DNA of 64,000 nucleotides, from assembly GCA_963576725.1 (NCBI GenBank), contig OY755241.1, positions 1,984,001 through 2,048,000 on the forward strand, in the 5' to 3' direction. Positions within the stretch are counted from its first letter, which is position 1. Each line of letters starts with the position of its first letter. Source of the stretch: Azorinus chamasolen (taxonomy: Eukaryota > Mollusca > Bivalvia > Cardiida > Solecurtidae). The position numbers were made by a program, and so were the translations under genes. The notes beneath the pieces are model-generated. The model searched no databases and was not told the origin of the DNA. It saw nothing but the letters and a program-made list of their open reading frames with translations. Of the stretch, positions 32,630 to 42,967 are shown piece by piece.

Positions 32630-35600
32630 GTAACACTGATTCAATGATTGACTTTAACCAATTAACCCTTTCCCTCATATTGGCGCCTTTCTATGCCTCT
32701 GTAAAAGTCATTTAGTGAAACCATTGTGATAAATAGAGCATTTGTTCCTATAGGAGCAAATGCTCTATTTATCACAATGGTTTCAAACTACAAAATTCTA
32801 AAACTTTCCTTTTCTCTAATTGATGCTTTCCTTTTCGGTAGATCTAATCAAAGAGGTTGTATCTAAAATAGCCTATGAGGTAATGGGTTAAACTCTTTAC
32901 TCCATAAACACGCCTTTCTGCGTAATTGCAAACAAAGTAGACCCAGATCAGACGGCTCCTGTAGGAGCCGTCTGATCAGAGTCTGCTATGTTTGCTTATG
33001 ATACGGTATTTATATTATTCTTCAGTTTCAGCCTAGGCCACACATGTGTACTCTAAATAGTGATATCGAGCCACTTTCGGGGTTTTACGTCCCTCGGCAC
33101 CCATCACAAAATTAGCATGTCGTCTTAACCATAACAAAATCAGTATGTCGTCTTAACATCTCAATGATGAGAATTGTTTAATTCCTTGTCAATGTGCTAT
33201 TATTACAAACTATTTAATATTAATTATTTCTTGCATGAATATTCATGGAATATATAGGGCAAATCATGTTTTCTGTCTGTACTTGCCAGCATTTTGTATT
33301 ATGAACCGATCTAAATGTCACTTTAGGCTACAGTCCTACTAGCGCTTGCGATCGTTAAAGACTACTCGCGACCTCTGAAACCGGCGACCCTCTGCGATTG
33401 TCGGCGACTAAATTAAAAGAATGCAACAACCTCTCAACGACTGACATTGGTCGCTCGACTGGAAACGGTTACCAAAGATTACTGAAGCCCGACCGCGATT
33501 ATCAGTGACTTGTCGTGCGATCTTCGTACGAATATCGGCGACTAGAGATTGCTAGCAATCGTAACCAGATCATAGGAGTCGTAAGGCCTAGTGGGACTGG
33601 GTCCTAATCCTTTATGGCTTGGGCATTTATGTAAGAATAGTGGCAACATAAACAAACCAGAAATCTAGTAGAGAATTTAGATACGTTTAGGCAGGTGGCT
33701 GCATGGTGAAAGTTATGCAGAAAGCTCCTAGCTTACTCGGCGTCTCACTTGGGTGCAGGTTGTTTGCAAATGTGCCACTGATTATGAAACACCAGAGGTT
33801 TTTGATCTATTATAGGGGAGAGTCATAAATCAATAAAAAAATGTTGTCAATTTTAAGTATGGAAGAAACAGCGATTAAGGGTAATAAATCAGAACTTAGC
33901 ATTATCTTAGTGTTTAGTTTCATCTGTCTTTTGTTCATAACAGGATGCCTGGATTCACGAGAGTTTTGTCCATATTTCAACGATGACAGCGTGTTCAGGG
34001 AGTCATTCGCTGCCATCCACCACCGGCTGTCCCAAGATCATTACCCGCCATGAGTGGCATGCTAGAACCCCTAAATGGGTTATTCCCAAACTGACACAAA
34101 CACCGAAATACATGTTTATACATCACGGTGCTACGGCACCATGCTTCACCAAGGCGGACTGCATCCGCGAAGTGCAGGCGTACCAAAACTATCACATGGA
34201 TACCCATGGTAGGGTGGTGTTTGACTAATGTAGAGTATAACCTGTCTTTAGCGACCATAGGTGTCTTAAAACGCAGGTGGTTGCTTAATGCAGAACAAAA
34301 GTAATGCAGAAATATTCTACCGGAGCTCTCTGCATTAGTTTTGACATGCATTAAGCTACCAGCTGCCTTAAAAACCCATTATTAGACCTTTTTTGATGGC
34401 CGATGAAGACATGTTGAGCTGTATTTGAATATACATGTATGTGATTGATTGCTCGTACATGTTCAGCTAAAATTAACTGTTTTCTTTCTCTCGCTAAATA
34501 TGTGCATCCTCTTATCTATATTATATTCGCTCGTGCTCGTGCGCCATTGCTGATAAAATCTGAAATTAAATTAAAAAAAAAGATTAGATCTTTTAGGTAG
34601 GCGGCTGCTTAGTGCAGAGTGAAAGTAATGCAGAAAGCGGTGGTAGCTAAATGCAGGTCAAAATTGATGCAGAAAAGTCCTGCTCCTGTGAGAGCTTTCT
34701 GCATTACTTTTGCCCTTAATTAAGCAACCACCTGCTTTTAAGACCCCTGTGTTCAATAAATGAATTGCCGCTTAGGAAGGTTCTATTGTAATTTTAACCC
34801 TTTCTTTCATATAAACGTGTTTTTGCGCATTTGCAAACAGAGTAGATTGCTCCTATAGGACCCGTCAGATCAGTGTCTGCTCTACTTGGTAATGGAATTT
34901 GAAAGATCCGTTCTTTACTTTCTGAAACGGCTTCCATATTGCATTTTAACTTTTGTTCATGACTATTCAGTAGGCATTGAAATTTGAAATAAACATAGGA
35001 CAGAGAAAGATTTAGGCCCTTTATTTGATGATTATTCAAGCAAGAAATAGCATGTATCTTGAATATACCCCCCCCCCTTAATTTTTATAATGACACCATG
35101 AACAACGATTTTTATCATGACTGAAACTGTAGAACCAGATCTATGTTATATTATAAGCAAACAGAGGATATTCCTATAGGAGCCGTCTGATATGGGTCTT
35201 ATCTGTTTGCAAATGTGTAGAAAGGCGGATTTATGGAGTAAAGAATTAACAGTTTATTGTATCCACAGGTTGGCCAGACCTCGGTTTCAATTTTGTGGTC
35301 GGCGAGGATGGCAATGTGTACGAGGCCCGGGGGTGGAACGAGGTCGGGGCTCATACCCATGGCTATAACTACGACGGACTGGGTACGTACATGTATATGA
35401 ATATTACAATACATGAAAGAATTGGGATTTATTGACAAACATATTGGTATAAAACGATTAACCCTTTCCTTCATATCAATTTGTTTTCACGCATTTGCAA
35501 ACAGAGTAGACCCAGATCAGATGGCTCCTAGAGGAGCCATCTGATCGGGGTCTGCTCTGTTTGCTAATAGAATCTGATAGATCTAATTATTTATTTTCTA

Positions 35601-38277
35601 AATGGCTAAAATATCACTCCTTCCAAATTTCATTATAACTATTTTGTCCATGAATATTCAGTACGCATTAAAAATTGAAATTAACATCGAACAGGGAAAG
35701 GGTTAACACTTTACTTTCACATGCCCAATAAGCAGCTAAGAATCAGTCTCCAATCATCGTATCTGCTATACAGTTATAACCTGTTTTGGGAGGTCACCAA
35801 GAAGCCGTCTTATTATGGGTCTGTAAGACAGATGGTAACTTAACGCAGGTCAAAAGTAATGCAGAAAGCTACTACATGAGATTTTTGTATTACTTTTGCC
35901 CTATATTAAGCAACCACTTGCTTTTTTCAGACTTCTGTGTTCAATAACTGAATGGAAGCTTAAGAAAGGTTCTACTGTAATTTTGATTCATCAAAGTATC
36001 ATTCCAAAACCTGAACGTTCACAAACTGTTCGATAGACGGATTCCACAGCTTGTTTCATTGTTGTCATTACTGATGGGGATACTCGTCCGAGATAGTAAA
36101 ACCTCTCTATAACGACCACAAAATTACATCAAGTATTTTGTGTTAAAGGCAGGTGGATGCTTAAAGCAAGGTGAAAGTAAAACAGAACGCTCCTATGGGA
36201 GCGTTCTGTTTTACTTTCTCCTTGCTTGAAGCAACCACCTGCCCAAAATACCAGCTTATTGATACAATTTAGTGGCCGTTATAGAGAGGTTCTACCATAG
36301 GCTGGTTGGAGATTTTCTGAAGATCGAAGGTGGCAGGCAATATGGTGAAACACCTTATATCGTATTACCGACAATGTCCCCAAAACATCCAAGACTTCGG
36401 TGTTGATTAGTTAGTCCCTTGGGTACAAGAAATGAGTGGCATGGTCCTTGCAAACAGTGTAGATTCAGATCAGAAAGAAGCCTCCTTTTACCAGGATATG
36501 TACTGTTTGTCATGCAAACTCCTGTAGCAAAATGATTCAAACTTTCCTACTTATTACTGAGAAGAGTCTATAGTTATACACATTTTTGTAGACTCCGTAC
36601 CCTTTGACCGCTGAATAGTCACAGTAAAATGGCCCATCATCATGGACCATTTTACTTTCAATATTCAGCGGTCAAAGGGTTCGGAGTCTACAAAAATGAT
36701 TTAATTATTGATTTGATAACAGTGGCTACTAGGCCCCGAGGTTATAAAACAGTTTGCTTGAGTACGAGATCATTCTCAGGCATCTGGTTGGTCAGAACTT
36801 TAGCCTGTTCAATATATGAGGATACATATACTTTAAAATGAACTTACACGTTGTATAACCTCGGAACCTGAATAGATCATTGTCAGTTCATGATAATGGT
36901 CAGTCGGCAGCATGTTTGAAAAAAGTCTGTCGACGTCGTGGTCATATTACATGTAACCCTACACCCACTGTGGGCCAACTACGTATTATTATCAAATGTT
37001 TTGCTACGACAATTTATATGGGTATTTTAATAGATTTGTTTTCCTACGAAGCCAGTGTATCAATTGGGAAATGTTTTCCTATGATAACAAAGTTGCCTTC
37101 GTAGGAAAACAAATCTATTAACCCTTTTCCTCATACAAACGTGTTTTCGCGCATCTGCAAACAGAGTAGACCCAGATCAGACGGCTCCTAGAGGAGCCGT
37201 CTGATCAGGGTCTGCTCTGTTTGCTAATAGAAGTTGATAGATCTGGTTCTTTAGTTTCTAAAATGTCTACAATATCCAACCTTCCTTATTTCATTATTAT
37301 TATTTTGTCCATGAATATTCAGTAGGTATTGAAATTTGAAACAAACATAGAACAGGGAAAGGGTTAAAATACTCATATAAATTGTCGTAGCAAAACATTT
37401 TGATAATAATACGTAGTTGGCCCCCAGTGACACGGGTACCTCATTGGCCCCCCAGTGACACGGGTACCTCATTGGCCCCAGTGGCACGGGTACCTCATTG
37501 GCCCCCAGTGACACGGGTACCTCATTGGCCCCCAGTGACACGGGTACCTCATTGGCCCCAGTGACACGGGTACCTCATGAACAGACATGTAGGAAATACT
37601 GACACAGAGTAACAGATAAATAAACAGTAAAACCCCGATAATGCGACCACTTAATAAACAGCCACTGATGTCGTCTAAAGCAGGTGGTAGCTTAATGCAG
37701 GACGAAAGTTATGCAGAAAGCTCCTATAGGAGCTTTCTGCATAACTTTCGTCCTGCATTAAGCTACCACCTGCCTCTGCCACCCAGAATTATGCCCCTTT
37801 TTGGTGGTCGCATTAGCGGGGTTTTACTGTACTTATATACTAAAACCGTCATTTCTCAACAAAATCCTATGTTGTGAAGAGTGATCATTACATAGGGTTT
37901 GGTGGAGAAATAAAAGAGTTATTCGTGAAAATGTTTTACTTTACGTATTTTATCTCGACCTCTGATGACGTCATGAAAATCGATTAGCTGGGTTTTTTTA
38001 TAATGGCATATAATCACAGAATATGTTGGTTGTGACAGAAATATGCATATGTTATTCAATGGTCGTTCATCTTTCAGCTATTTGCATAATCGGAGATTTT
38101 ACTCACCGCGTCCCGAACTCCCTCGCAATAGATGCCACGAAACAGCTGATCAGCTGCGCCGATTTCAACCACAAACTGACCAGTAACTACCTTCTGAGGG
38201 GTCACCGTGACGTGTCGGACACGGAATGTCCAGGGGACAAACTGTACCAACTTATACAGACATGGTCACATTACTAA
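32402..38277 (+). CDS. PGRP copy 3: secreted SH3b + peptidoglycan recognition protein, catalytic Tyr replaced
   Basis: Exons 32402-32629, 33944-34208, 35269-35382 and 38078-38277 join in frame to 268 aa with the standard TWSHY stop. Signal peptide 1 to about 21, SH3b-like about 25-90, PGRP fold about 104-268. Zinc ligands His136 (FIHHGA), His245 (RGHRDV) and Cys253 (TECPG) are kept. The residue equal to the active-site Tyr is Phe171 (PDLGFNF). In T7 lysozyme, a structural relative, this Tyr is needed for amidase activity, so weak or no catalysis with retained binding is predicted. Six residues of the linker (NSVQLP in copy 2) are deleted. Its last exon is followed by a 42-bp minisatellite; AATAAA is at 38604-38609. 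A second intact last exon lies 15.5 kb downstream at 53582. Confidence 0.85.
32717..32790. repeat. Perfect ~72-bp palindrome in intron 1
   Basis: GAAACCATTGTGATAAATAG and the following arm are exactly mirrored around GTTCCTATAGGAAC-like GTTCCTATAGGAGC. A single-arm relative (CACCATTGTGATAAATAGCG) occurs at about 386-405. Confidence 0.85.
32890..33010. repeat. Family C MITE half with hairpin
   Basis: GGTTAAACTCTTTACTCC start, then AGACCCAGATCAGACGGCTC mirrored as GAGCCGTCTGATCAGAGTCT. The family body continues with degradation to about 33260. Confidence 0.65.
33328..33603. repeat. Inverted-repeat MITE, CAGTCCYACTAG ends
   Basis: ACAGTCCTACTAGCGCTTGC at the left and the inverse GGCCTAGTGGGACTGGG at the right. 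The interior is unusually GC/CG-rich for the region (CGACTAG, CGACCGCGA) and non-coding. Confidence 0.65.
33944..34208 (+). CDS. PGRP copy 3 exon 2
   Basis: Acceptor TTCATAACAG|GATGCC, donor CCCATG|GTAGGG, 265 nt, an 18-nt in-frame deletion relative to copy 2. Encodes [16 protein letters not shown] with zinc His136. The conserved DGW start is DAW. Confidence 0.88.
34238..34793. repeat. Two degraded family B MITEs in intron 2 of PGRP copy 3
   Basis: The first lies at about 34238-34400 (AACGCAGGTGGTTGCTTAATGC to TTAAGCTACCAGCTGCC). The second lies at about 34568-34790 (GTAGGCGGCTGCTTAGTGC to TTAAGCAACCACCTGC, ending TTCTATTGTA), with an internal duplication. Confidence 0.65.
34794..35245. repeat. 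Family C MITE copies in intron 2 of PGRP copy 3
   Basis: TTAACCCTTTCTTTCATATA at 34794 with body to about 35015. A second fragment lies at about 35085-35245 with GTAGAACCAGATCTATG and TATCTGTTTGCAAATGTG. Confidence 0.6.
35269..35382 (+). CDS. PGRP copy 3 exon 3 (Phe171)
   Basis: 114 nt, phase 1 to 1. [15 protein letters not shown]: codon TTC (35288-35290) encodes Phe where copies 1 and 2 have TAC for Tyr. Confidence 0.88.
35458..35706. repeat. Family C MITE (piggyBac-like), complete
   Basis: TTAA at both ends, CCCTTTCC / GGAAAGGG inner ends, central palindrome GATGGCTCCTAGAGGAGCCATC. It lies just before the start of the 35.7-61.3 kb duplicated block. Confidence 0.88.
36095..36296. repeat. 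Family A hairpin MITE (repeated at 51599-51800)
   Basis: AGTAAAACCTCTCTATAACG to ATAGAGAGGTTCTAC, centre CGCTCCTATGGGAGCG. Confidence 0.82.
36584..36700. repeat. Palindrome of ~115 bp (repeated at 52088-52204)
   Basis: TTTTTGTAGACTCCGTACCC mirrored as GGGTTCGGAGTCTACAAAAA, with arms continuing to AAATGGCCCAT / ATGGACCATTT. A single-arm relative is found at about 26606-26662 in PGRP copy 2 intron 3. Confidence 0.8.
36973..37426. repeat. Nested palindromes enclosing a family C MITE
   Basis: Outer inverted repeat: CCAACTACGTATTATTATC at 36975 against its inverse at about 37408-37426. A middle hairpin at about 37031-37120 is built on GATTTGTTTTCCTACGAAG and its inverse. Then a complete family C MITE, TTAA to TTAA (37118-37367). 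Copy at 52477-52930. Confidence 0.8.
37427..37580. repeat. ~25-bp minisatellite, 6 copies
   Basis: Unit CCCCAGTGACACGGGTACCTC plus ATTGG; copy at 52921-53084 with six units and slightly different C-run lengths. GC-rich against an AT-rich intron. Confidence 0.93.
37625..37829. repeat. Family B MITE with a perfect 92-bp palindrome (copy at 53129-53333)
   Basis: CAGTAAAACCCCGATAATGC to CGGGGTTTTACTG. 37681-37772 is an exact palindrome (46-bp arms) beginning CAGGTGGTAGCTTAATGC. The second copy, 53185-53276, is identical in that segment by eye. Confidence 0.92.
38078..38277 (+). CDS. PGRP copy 3 exon 4 (terminal)
   Basis: Acceptor CATCTTTCAG|CTATTTGC, 200 nt, ending TWSHY-TAA. Contains [16 protein letters not shown] with zinc His245 and Cys253. 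SCADFNHK distinguishes it from the orphan exon (SCAYSNHK). Confidence 0.88.
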
Positions 38278-38511
38278 ACACTGCCTTACACACAGAAAAT
38301 GACATGGTCACATTACTAAACACTGACTTACACACAGAAAGTGACATGGTCACATTACTGAACACTGACTTACACACAGTAAATGACATGGTCACATTAC
38401 TGAACACTGCCTTACACACAGAAAGTGACATGGTCACATTACTGAACACTGCCTTACACACAGAAAATGACATGGTCACATTACTAAACACTGCCTTACA
38501 CACGGAAAATG
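38260..38511. repeat. 42-bp minisatellite, 6 copies, starting inside PGRP exon 4
   Basis: Unit ACATGGTCACATTACTAAAC plus ACTGCCTTACACACAGAAAATG. The first unit includes the last codons and the TAA of PGRP copy 3; later units repeat that stop context. Copies 1 and 2 of the gene have only one unit. The downstream orphan exon has 5. Confidence 0.93.
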
Positions 38512-38933
38512 CTTTTTTGTAACACATCTTTCACGTACTCGTGTACTGCTACGCCCCACTATGGCGAACACCGGAAGAAACAGGGTTGTCACAAACCAGA
38601 GGAAATAAACTTGCATGACTTTTTTTTCTATGACATAATTTCAAATTTCCCTGACACGTTGTATTTCGACATTTGGTCTTTCTATCATGATTAATGTAGT
38701 ATATATGTTTGAAGTTAAAAATATGTGGAATTGAAGCTCATTTTTCAAGATTCCCTGACCATTCCCTGATATGTGCCTATGTATTTTTCCTTATAATTTT
38801 CCTTAAAGTTCGGAACTTCCTATATAGTTTTCCTTATAGTTATCAAAATCGCCTGACCTTGATTAAATTTAAATTTCCTTGACTTTTCCCTGACTCGTGG
38901 CAGTCCTGAAGATGTCTAATTATGCGTCTCCAG

Positions 38934-39030
38934 GGCAGGTCATAGCTTAATGCAGAACGAAATTTATGCAGAAAGCTCCAGCAGCTTTCTACATTAATTT
39001 CGTCCTGCATTAAGCTGTGACCTACTTTTA
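38934..39030. repeat. Family B palindrome (copies at about 46238 and 54376)
   Basis: GGCAGGTCATAGCTTAATGC mirrored as GCATTAAGCTGTGACCTAC around AAAGCTCCAGCAGCTTT. Confidence 0.75.
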
Positions 39031-39786
39031 AAGAAGCTCGTGTTTAGAGGGGTGCTACATGTGGATATGCAAAGTTTTGTGTTTGTGTGAAAATATTGCA
39101 GGAAATTTGATGGGATTGGAAAGCACTGCATCTCGATAAGATTATGCAGTGTCTATATTCATTAACATGTTGAGTCTAAATTTGAGACTCGGACTCAAAA
39201 CCTGCAAATAGAAACATGCCGTTTCACCGATTTTATGAACCCCGTCTGCCAATCACGTGGTGGTGGGACATTGCTTTTGCTCTGTGTTGGTTGTTTTTAT
39301 TTGGTTGGTTTGTCTGTTTGTCCCCAACTTCAACGATGGTGATAATTTTGTCACCATTGCACATACGTACTTCAAAGTTGGCGAACATTTTCAAGGCAAG
39401 CATCAAGGTCAAAGGTCATATCGGGGACATAGTGTTTCACATTCACATCTTATTAAACATATAATTGTCTAAAAAATTTTTTAAAAAAACCCAACCCAAA
39501 TGTTGTACACTTTTGCATGTAGCAATGTTTTTATACCGATTTTCAAAAATTACCAATATATGAATTAAATTTGCAGCTTCTAAGTTTGCAATTTGGACTT
39601 GGATTCCATCCATGTTTTCATTATGGTTTGAGGCCTTTAAAAGCTATATATACTGGTTAAACCTTGATAACGATTGCAGGCCGTGATCAGAACCCTCTGG
39701 TCCGGGTCTCTTTGTATATGATCCATGCACTATATCGCAGGGAGAGGGGCGATTATTTCAAAAACTTCCCATGAGAGTTTTCAAAC

Positions 39787-41395
39787 AAGAGGGCCATGAT
39801 ATCGCTCATCAGACAATCAGAGAAGATTTTCAGTTTTCACAATATGTTTCTATAGAAAACTGGCCATCCATGGGGCGTGGCCAATTTTAACTCCGATGGC
39901 GTAATTTATATAACTTCTGTAGAGGACCTGAACATGATGCTATGTGCCAAATATGAAAGCTAAGAACCTTCCAGTTTCAGAGAAGATTTTCAAAGTTTTC
40001 ACTATATCTTTCCATTGAAAACTGGCCACCCCTGGGACGGGGCCAATTTTGACCCAAGGGGCATAATTCATGTAACTTTTGTAGAGGACCTGGACATGAT
40101 GCTATATGTCAAATATGAAAGCTGACAGCCTTCCAGTTTCAGAGGAGAATATTCTGAAAATGGGCGATCCTTCGAAAGCAAAAGTAGAAACGCAAAAAGA
40201 GAAAATTGCAGACTCTGTTATTGCTATTGAGTCTGTTCATGAGTAGCAACTAAAACTGCACTTCTACCCACGCCCCCTTGCACCGGCTTAAGCAGTACTC
40301 AATTTTCAAAACTAATATATCAAAACTAATGATCCCGAAGGACCAGAAAATATAACACTGAGAAGATCACGTATATATACGAGTTAATAAATATTCATGT
40401 TGTCATTTATTTCATGAATATTAAACACGAAGTGTTAACTCTGCACACTAGAAGCAAATTCATTTGTGTTCTAACTGTTTGTAAAGGCCATCACAAATTG
40501 ATATATTCTGATGAAAGGGTAACAAGAGCTCCATGTGACGGAGCATTATACGTCCTAAGTATGTGCTGTCGTAACATGCACAATGTTATATGGGAGAGGA
40601 CTGATGTTATAAAGTTATTAAACGAATAATGTTTTTTTAGTTGATGGTGACTGTGACCTTGACCTTTTACCGACAGACCTCAAAATCAATACGGGTCACC
40701 TACTAACCATCCACCCTACTAAGTATGAAGACAATATTACCAATAGTCAAGTTATTGAGCGGACAAGATTTTTGAGTTGACGGTCACTGTGCCCTTGACC
40801 AACTGACCTTAAAATCAATAGGGGTCATCTACTCACCATGACAACCTTCCTACTAAGTATGAAGATAGCACACCCAAAAATTACAAGTTATTGAGCGGAC
40901 AAGATTTTTTAGTTGAAGGTCGTTGTGACCTAGACCGACTTACCTCAAAATGAATAGGGGTCATCTTCTCGCCATGACCAACCTTACTACTAAGTATGAA
41001 GACAGCACACCCAATAAGTATCTAGTTATTGAGTGGACAGTATTTTTTAGTTGAAGGTCCTTGTGACCGACCTCAAAATCAATTGGGTCATCTACTAGCC
41101 ATGATAAATCTTCCTACTAAGTATGAAGACCGCATTCCTAATACTTAAATTATTGAGCGAACTTTTTTTTAGTTTAAGGTCACTGTGACCTTGACCGACT
41201 GACCTCAAAATCAATAAGGGGGGTGTGTTTCATCTACTGGCCATGACCAACCTTCCTACAATGGCTATAAAGACAGCACACCCAACAGTTGTCAAGTTAA
41301 TGAGCGAACAAAGATGTGGCTAACGAACGGACGGACAAGCGCCATACCATAATACGACCGAAGTTACCTTTGGGCGTATAAAAAACACAGCTGGG
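39787..41395. mobile_element. Helitron/Helentron-like element with ~137-bp tandem core (block copy A)
   Basis: Begins AAGAGGGCCATGATATCGCT. A tandem core of about five units at 40631-41295 (TTTTTAGTTGAAGGTCACTG and variants, spacing 121-140) follows. It ends CCATACCATAATACGACCGA then TTGGGCGTATAAAAA. Tandem-core, non-coding elements with these traits in molluscs are commonly Helentron-associated (family knowledge; not tested). 40190-40365 is the inverse of the 289-bp unit at 43753-44620. Copy B at about 47091-48699; copy C is rearranged. Confidence 0.55.
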
Positions 41396-41668
41396 TGCAA
41401 TATATAAGACATACGACAACAAAGTGACATTGAGCTCTTTATTTGAGAGAGCGTAATGTAAGTAGTCAGTTGGAAGCATTCTCAGAAATAAACATTTTGT
41501 TACTGCAGAAAAACAAACAGGTACAAAAGATGGACCAACACTGTCCACTTACAAATGTGTAATGTAACATTCTCTGTTGCTGTTCACTAGTGTGATGAAA
41601 GTCCAAAGCCTTCCAGACAACACTAATGCCACTCACAATACACGTGCATATATACTCATAGGTTACCA

Positions 41669-41911
41669 TTAACCCTTTACCTGGTGAATATTCATGAAAG
41701 AATTACTGGCATTATGAATTATTGATTTCTTTGTAAATAGCATGAACACACCAATTTTGGCAATGACAGAAACAGAAGAATCAGGTCTATACCGTTTCAT
41801 AAGCAAACGGAGCAGGCCCTGATCAAACAGCTCCTACAGGAGCCATCTGATCTGGGTCTACTCTGATTGCAAAGGAACCAAACAGTGACTCTTTGGCAGG
41901 TAAAGGGTCAA
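41669..41911. repeat. Family C MITE (copies at 48973-49215 and 59100-59342)
   Basis: TTAACCCTTTACCTGGTGAA to GGCAGGTAAAGGGTCAA; the right TTAA has mutated to TCAA in all copies. Centre AACAGCTCCTACAGGAGCCA. Confidence 0.85.
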
Positions 41912-42243
41912 TATACTATAATCTATTATTTAAGTCATTAATCAGATTTCCGTTTAAAAAATGTATATTGTATGGGGTAAAATAAAGCAGCCTGGGTTGA
42001 TCAATATGAGACACCACCTGCAATTTGGCAATGGTCAAAAACAGAAAATCAGATGATGCATGTCCACATTCGCAACAAACAAAAAATATAAACAATTCAA
42101 GAATAAATGTTTTATTTTATGATGTTTGAAATGATTGACTCTGTGGCACAGTGTACTGCAGAAGATCCTCCATACAGCCACCACTCAATGAGGTCTAATT
42201 ACAGATGTTCAAGACAGGTGGCAACCTAATAGTTTCTGCATTA

Positions 42244-42445
42244 CAGTAAAACCTCTCTATAACGGCCACTAAATTGCATCAAGTATTTTGTGTTAAAGGC
42301 AAGTGGCTGCTTAAAGCAAGGTGAAAGTAAAACAGAACACTCTTATATAGTAGTGTTGTGTTTTACTTTCACCTTGCTTTAAGCAGCAACCTGTCCTAAA
42401 TACTAATTAACCCAATTTAGTGGCCATTATAGAGAGGTTTTACTG
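42244..42445. repeat. Family A hairpin MITE (copies at 49548-49749 and 59675-59874)
   Basis: CAGTAAAACCTCTCTATAAC to AGAGAGGTTTTACTG; the centre has decayed to ACTCTTATATAGTAGTGT. Confidence 0.85.
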
Positions 42446-42483
42446 TACTTGCATTCTGCATTAAGCAACCACCTGCTCTTATA

Positions 42484-42687
42484 CAGTAGAACCTGTTTTA
42501 AGCGGTCATCAAAAAGTATCTAATTATGGGTCTGTAAGGCAGGTGGTAGCTTAATGCTGGTCAAAAATAATACAAAAAGCTCCTACAGGAGCTTTCTGCA
42601 TTACTTTCGCCCTGCATTAAGCAACCACCTGCTTTTTAAGACCCCTATGTTCAATAAATGAGTGGTCGCTTAGGACATGTTCTACTG
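42484..42687. repeat. Family B hairpin MITE (copies at 49788-49991 and 59913-60116)
   Basis: CAGTAGAACCTGTTTTAAGC to GACATGTTCTACTG, centre AAAGCTCCTACAGGAGCTTT. TA on both sides. Confidence 0.85.
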
Positions 42688-42967
42688 TAGACTTCTATAT
42701 CTATCAAGTGATCACTGTATAAATGTTTCACTCCACATGGCTTGTGGTTACAATTGGATTTTGGTCTTGTCAAGAAGGCTTTAAACTTGCAACGCTGTGT
42801 GCATTTTCCCATTCATAAATGTACATGTATACAACGCACAGCCTTGGTACAAGGCATTCACACATGCAATCTCTGGACGAAGATTCCACACTGGTCAAAA
42901 TGGACATGAGAACAGCAGTGGCTGGCATATTTAATTACAAACGATGTATACAGTAAAACCTGCCTTA

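Larger units (their letters stand above)
35712..42967. repeat. Segmental duplication, copy A
   Basis: Starts in intron 3 of PGRP copy 3. 35712-38702 is repeated at 51216-54166 (offset 15504). 38703-42967 is repeated at 46007-50277 (offset 7304) and, with gaps, at 54166-60406. A and B differ by rare substitutions, e.g. T at 41661 against C at the equivalent base near 48965. Contents: PGRP exon 4, MITEs, a Helitron-like element. Could be true tandem duplication or partly an assembly effect. Confidence 0.9.

Noticed and set aside
38226..38527. Repeat frames of 14-residue units on both strands
   Set aside because: Downstream of the real PGRP stop and produced by the 42-bp minisatellite; worth noting only as a possible extension if the stop is lost.
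39216..39464. 82-codon frame conserved in block copies A and B and in part in C (54658)
   Set aside because: Conservation is explained by the block duplication; an indel in copy C shifts the frame, and no domain is visible.
41297..41548. 83-codon minus frame repeated in the three block copies
   Set aside because: Covers the end of a Helitron-like repeat; preserved only because the blocks are recent duplicates.
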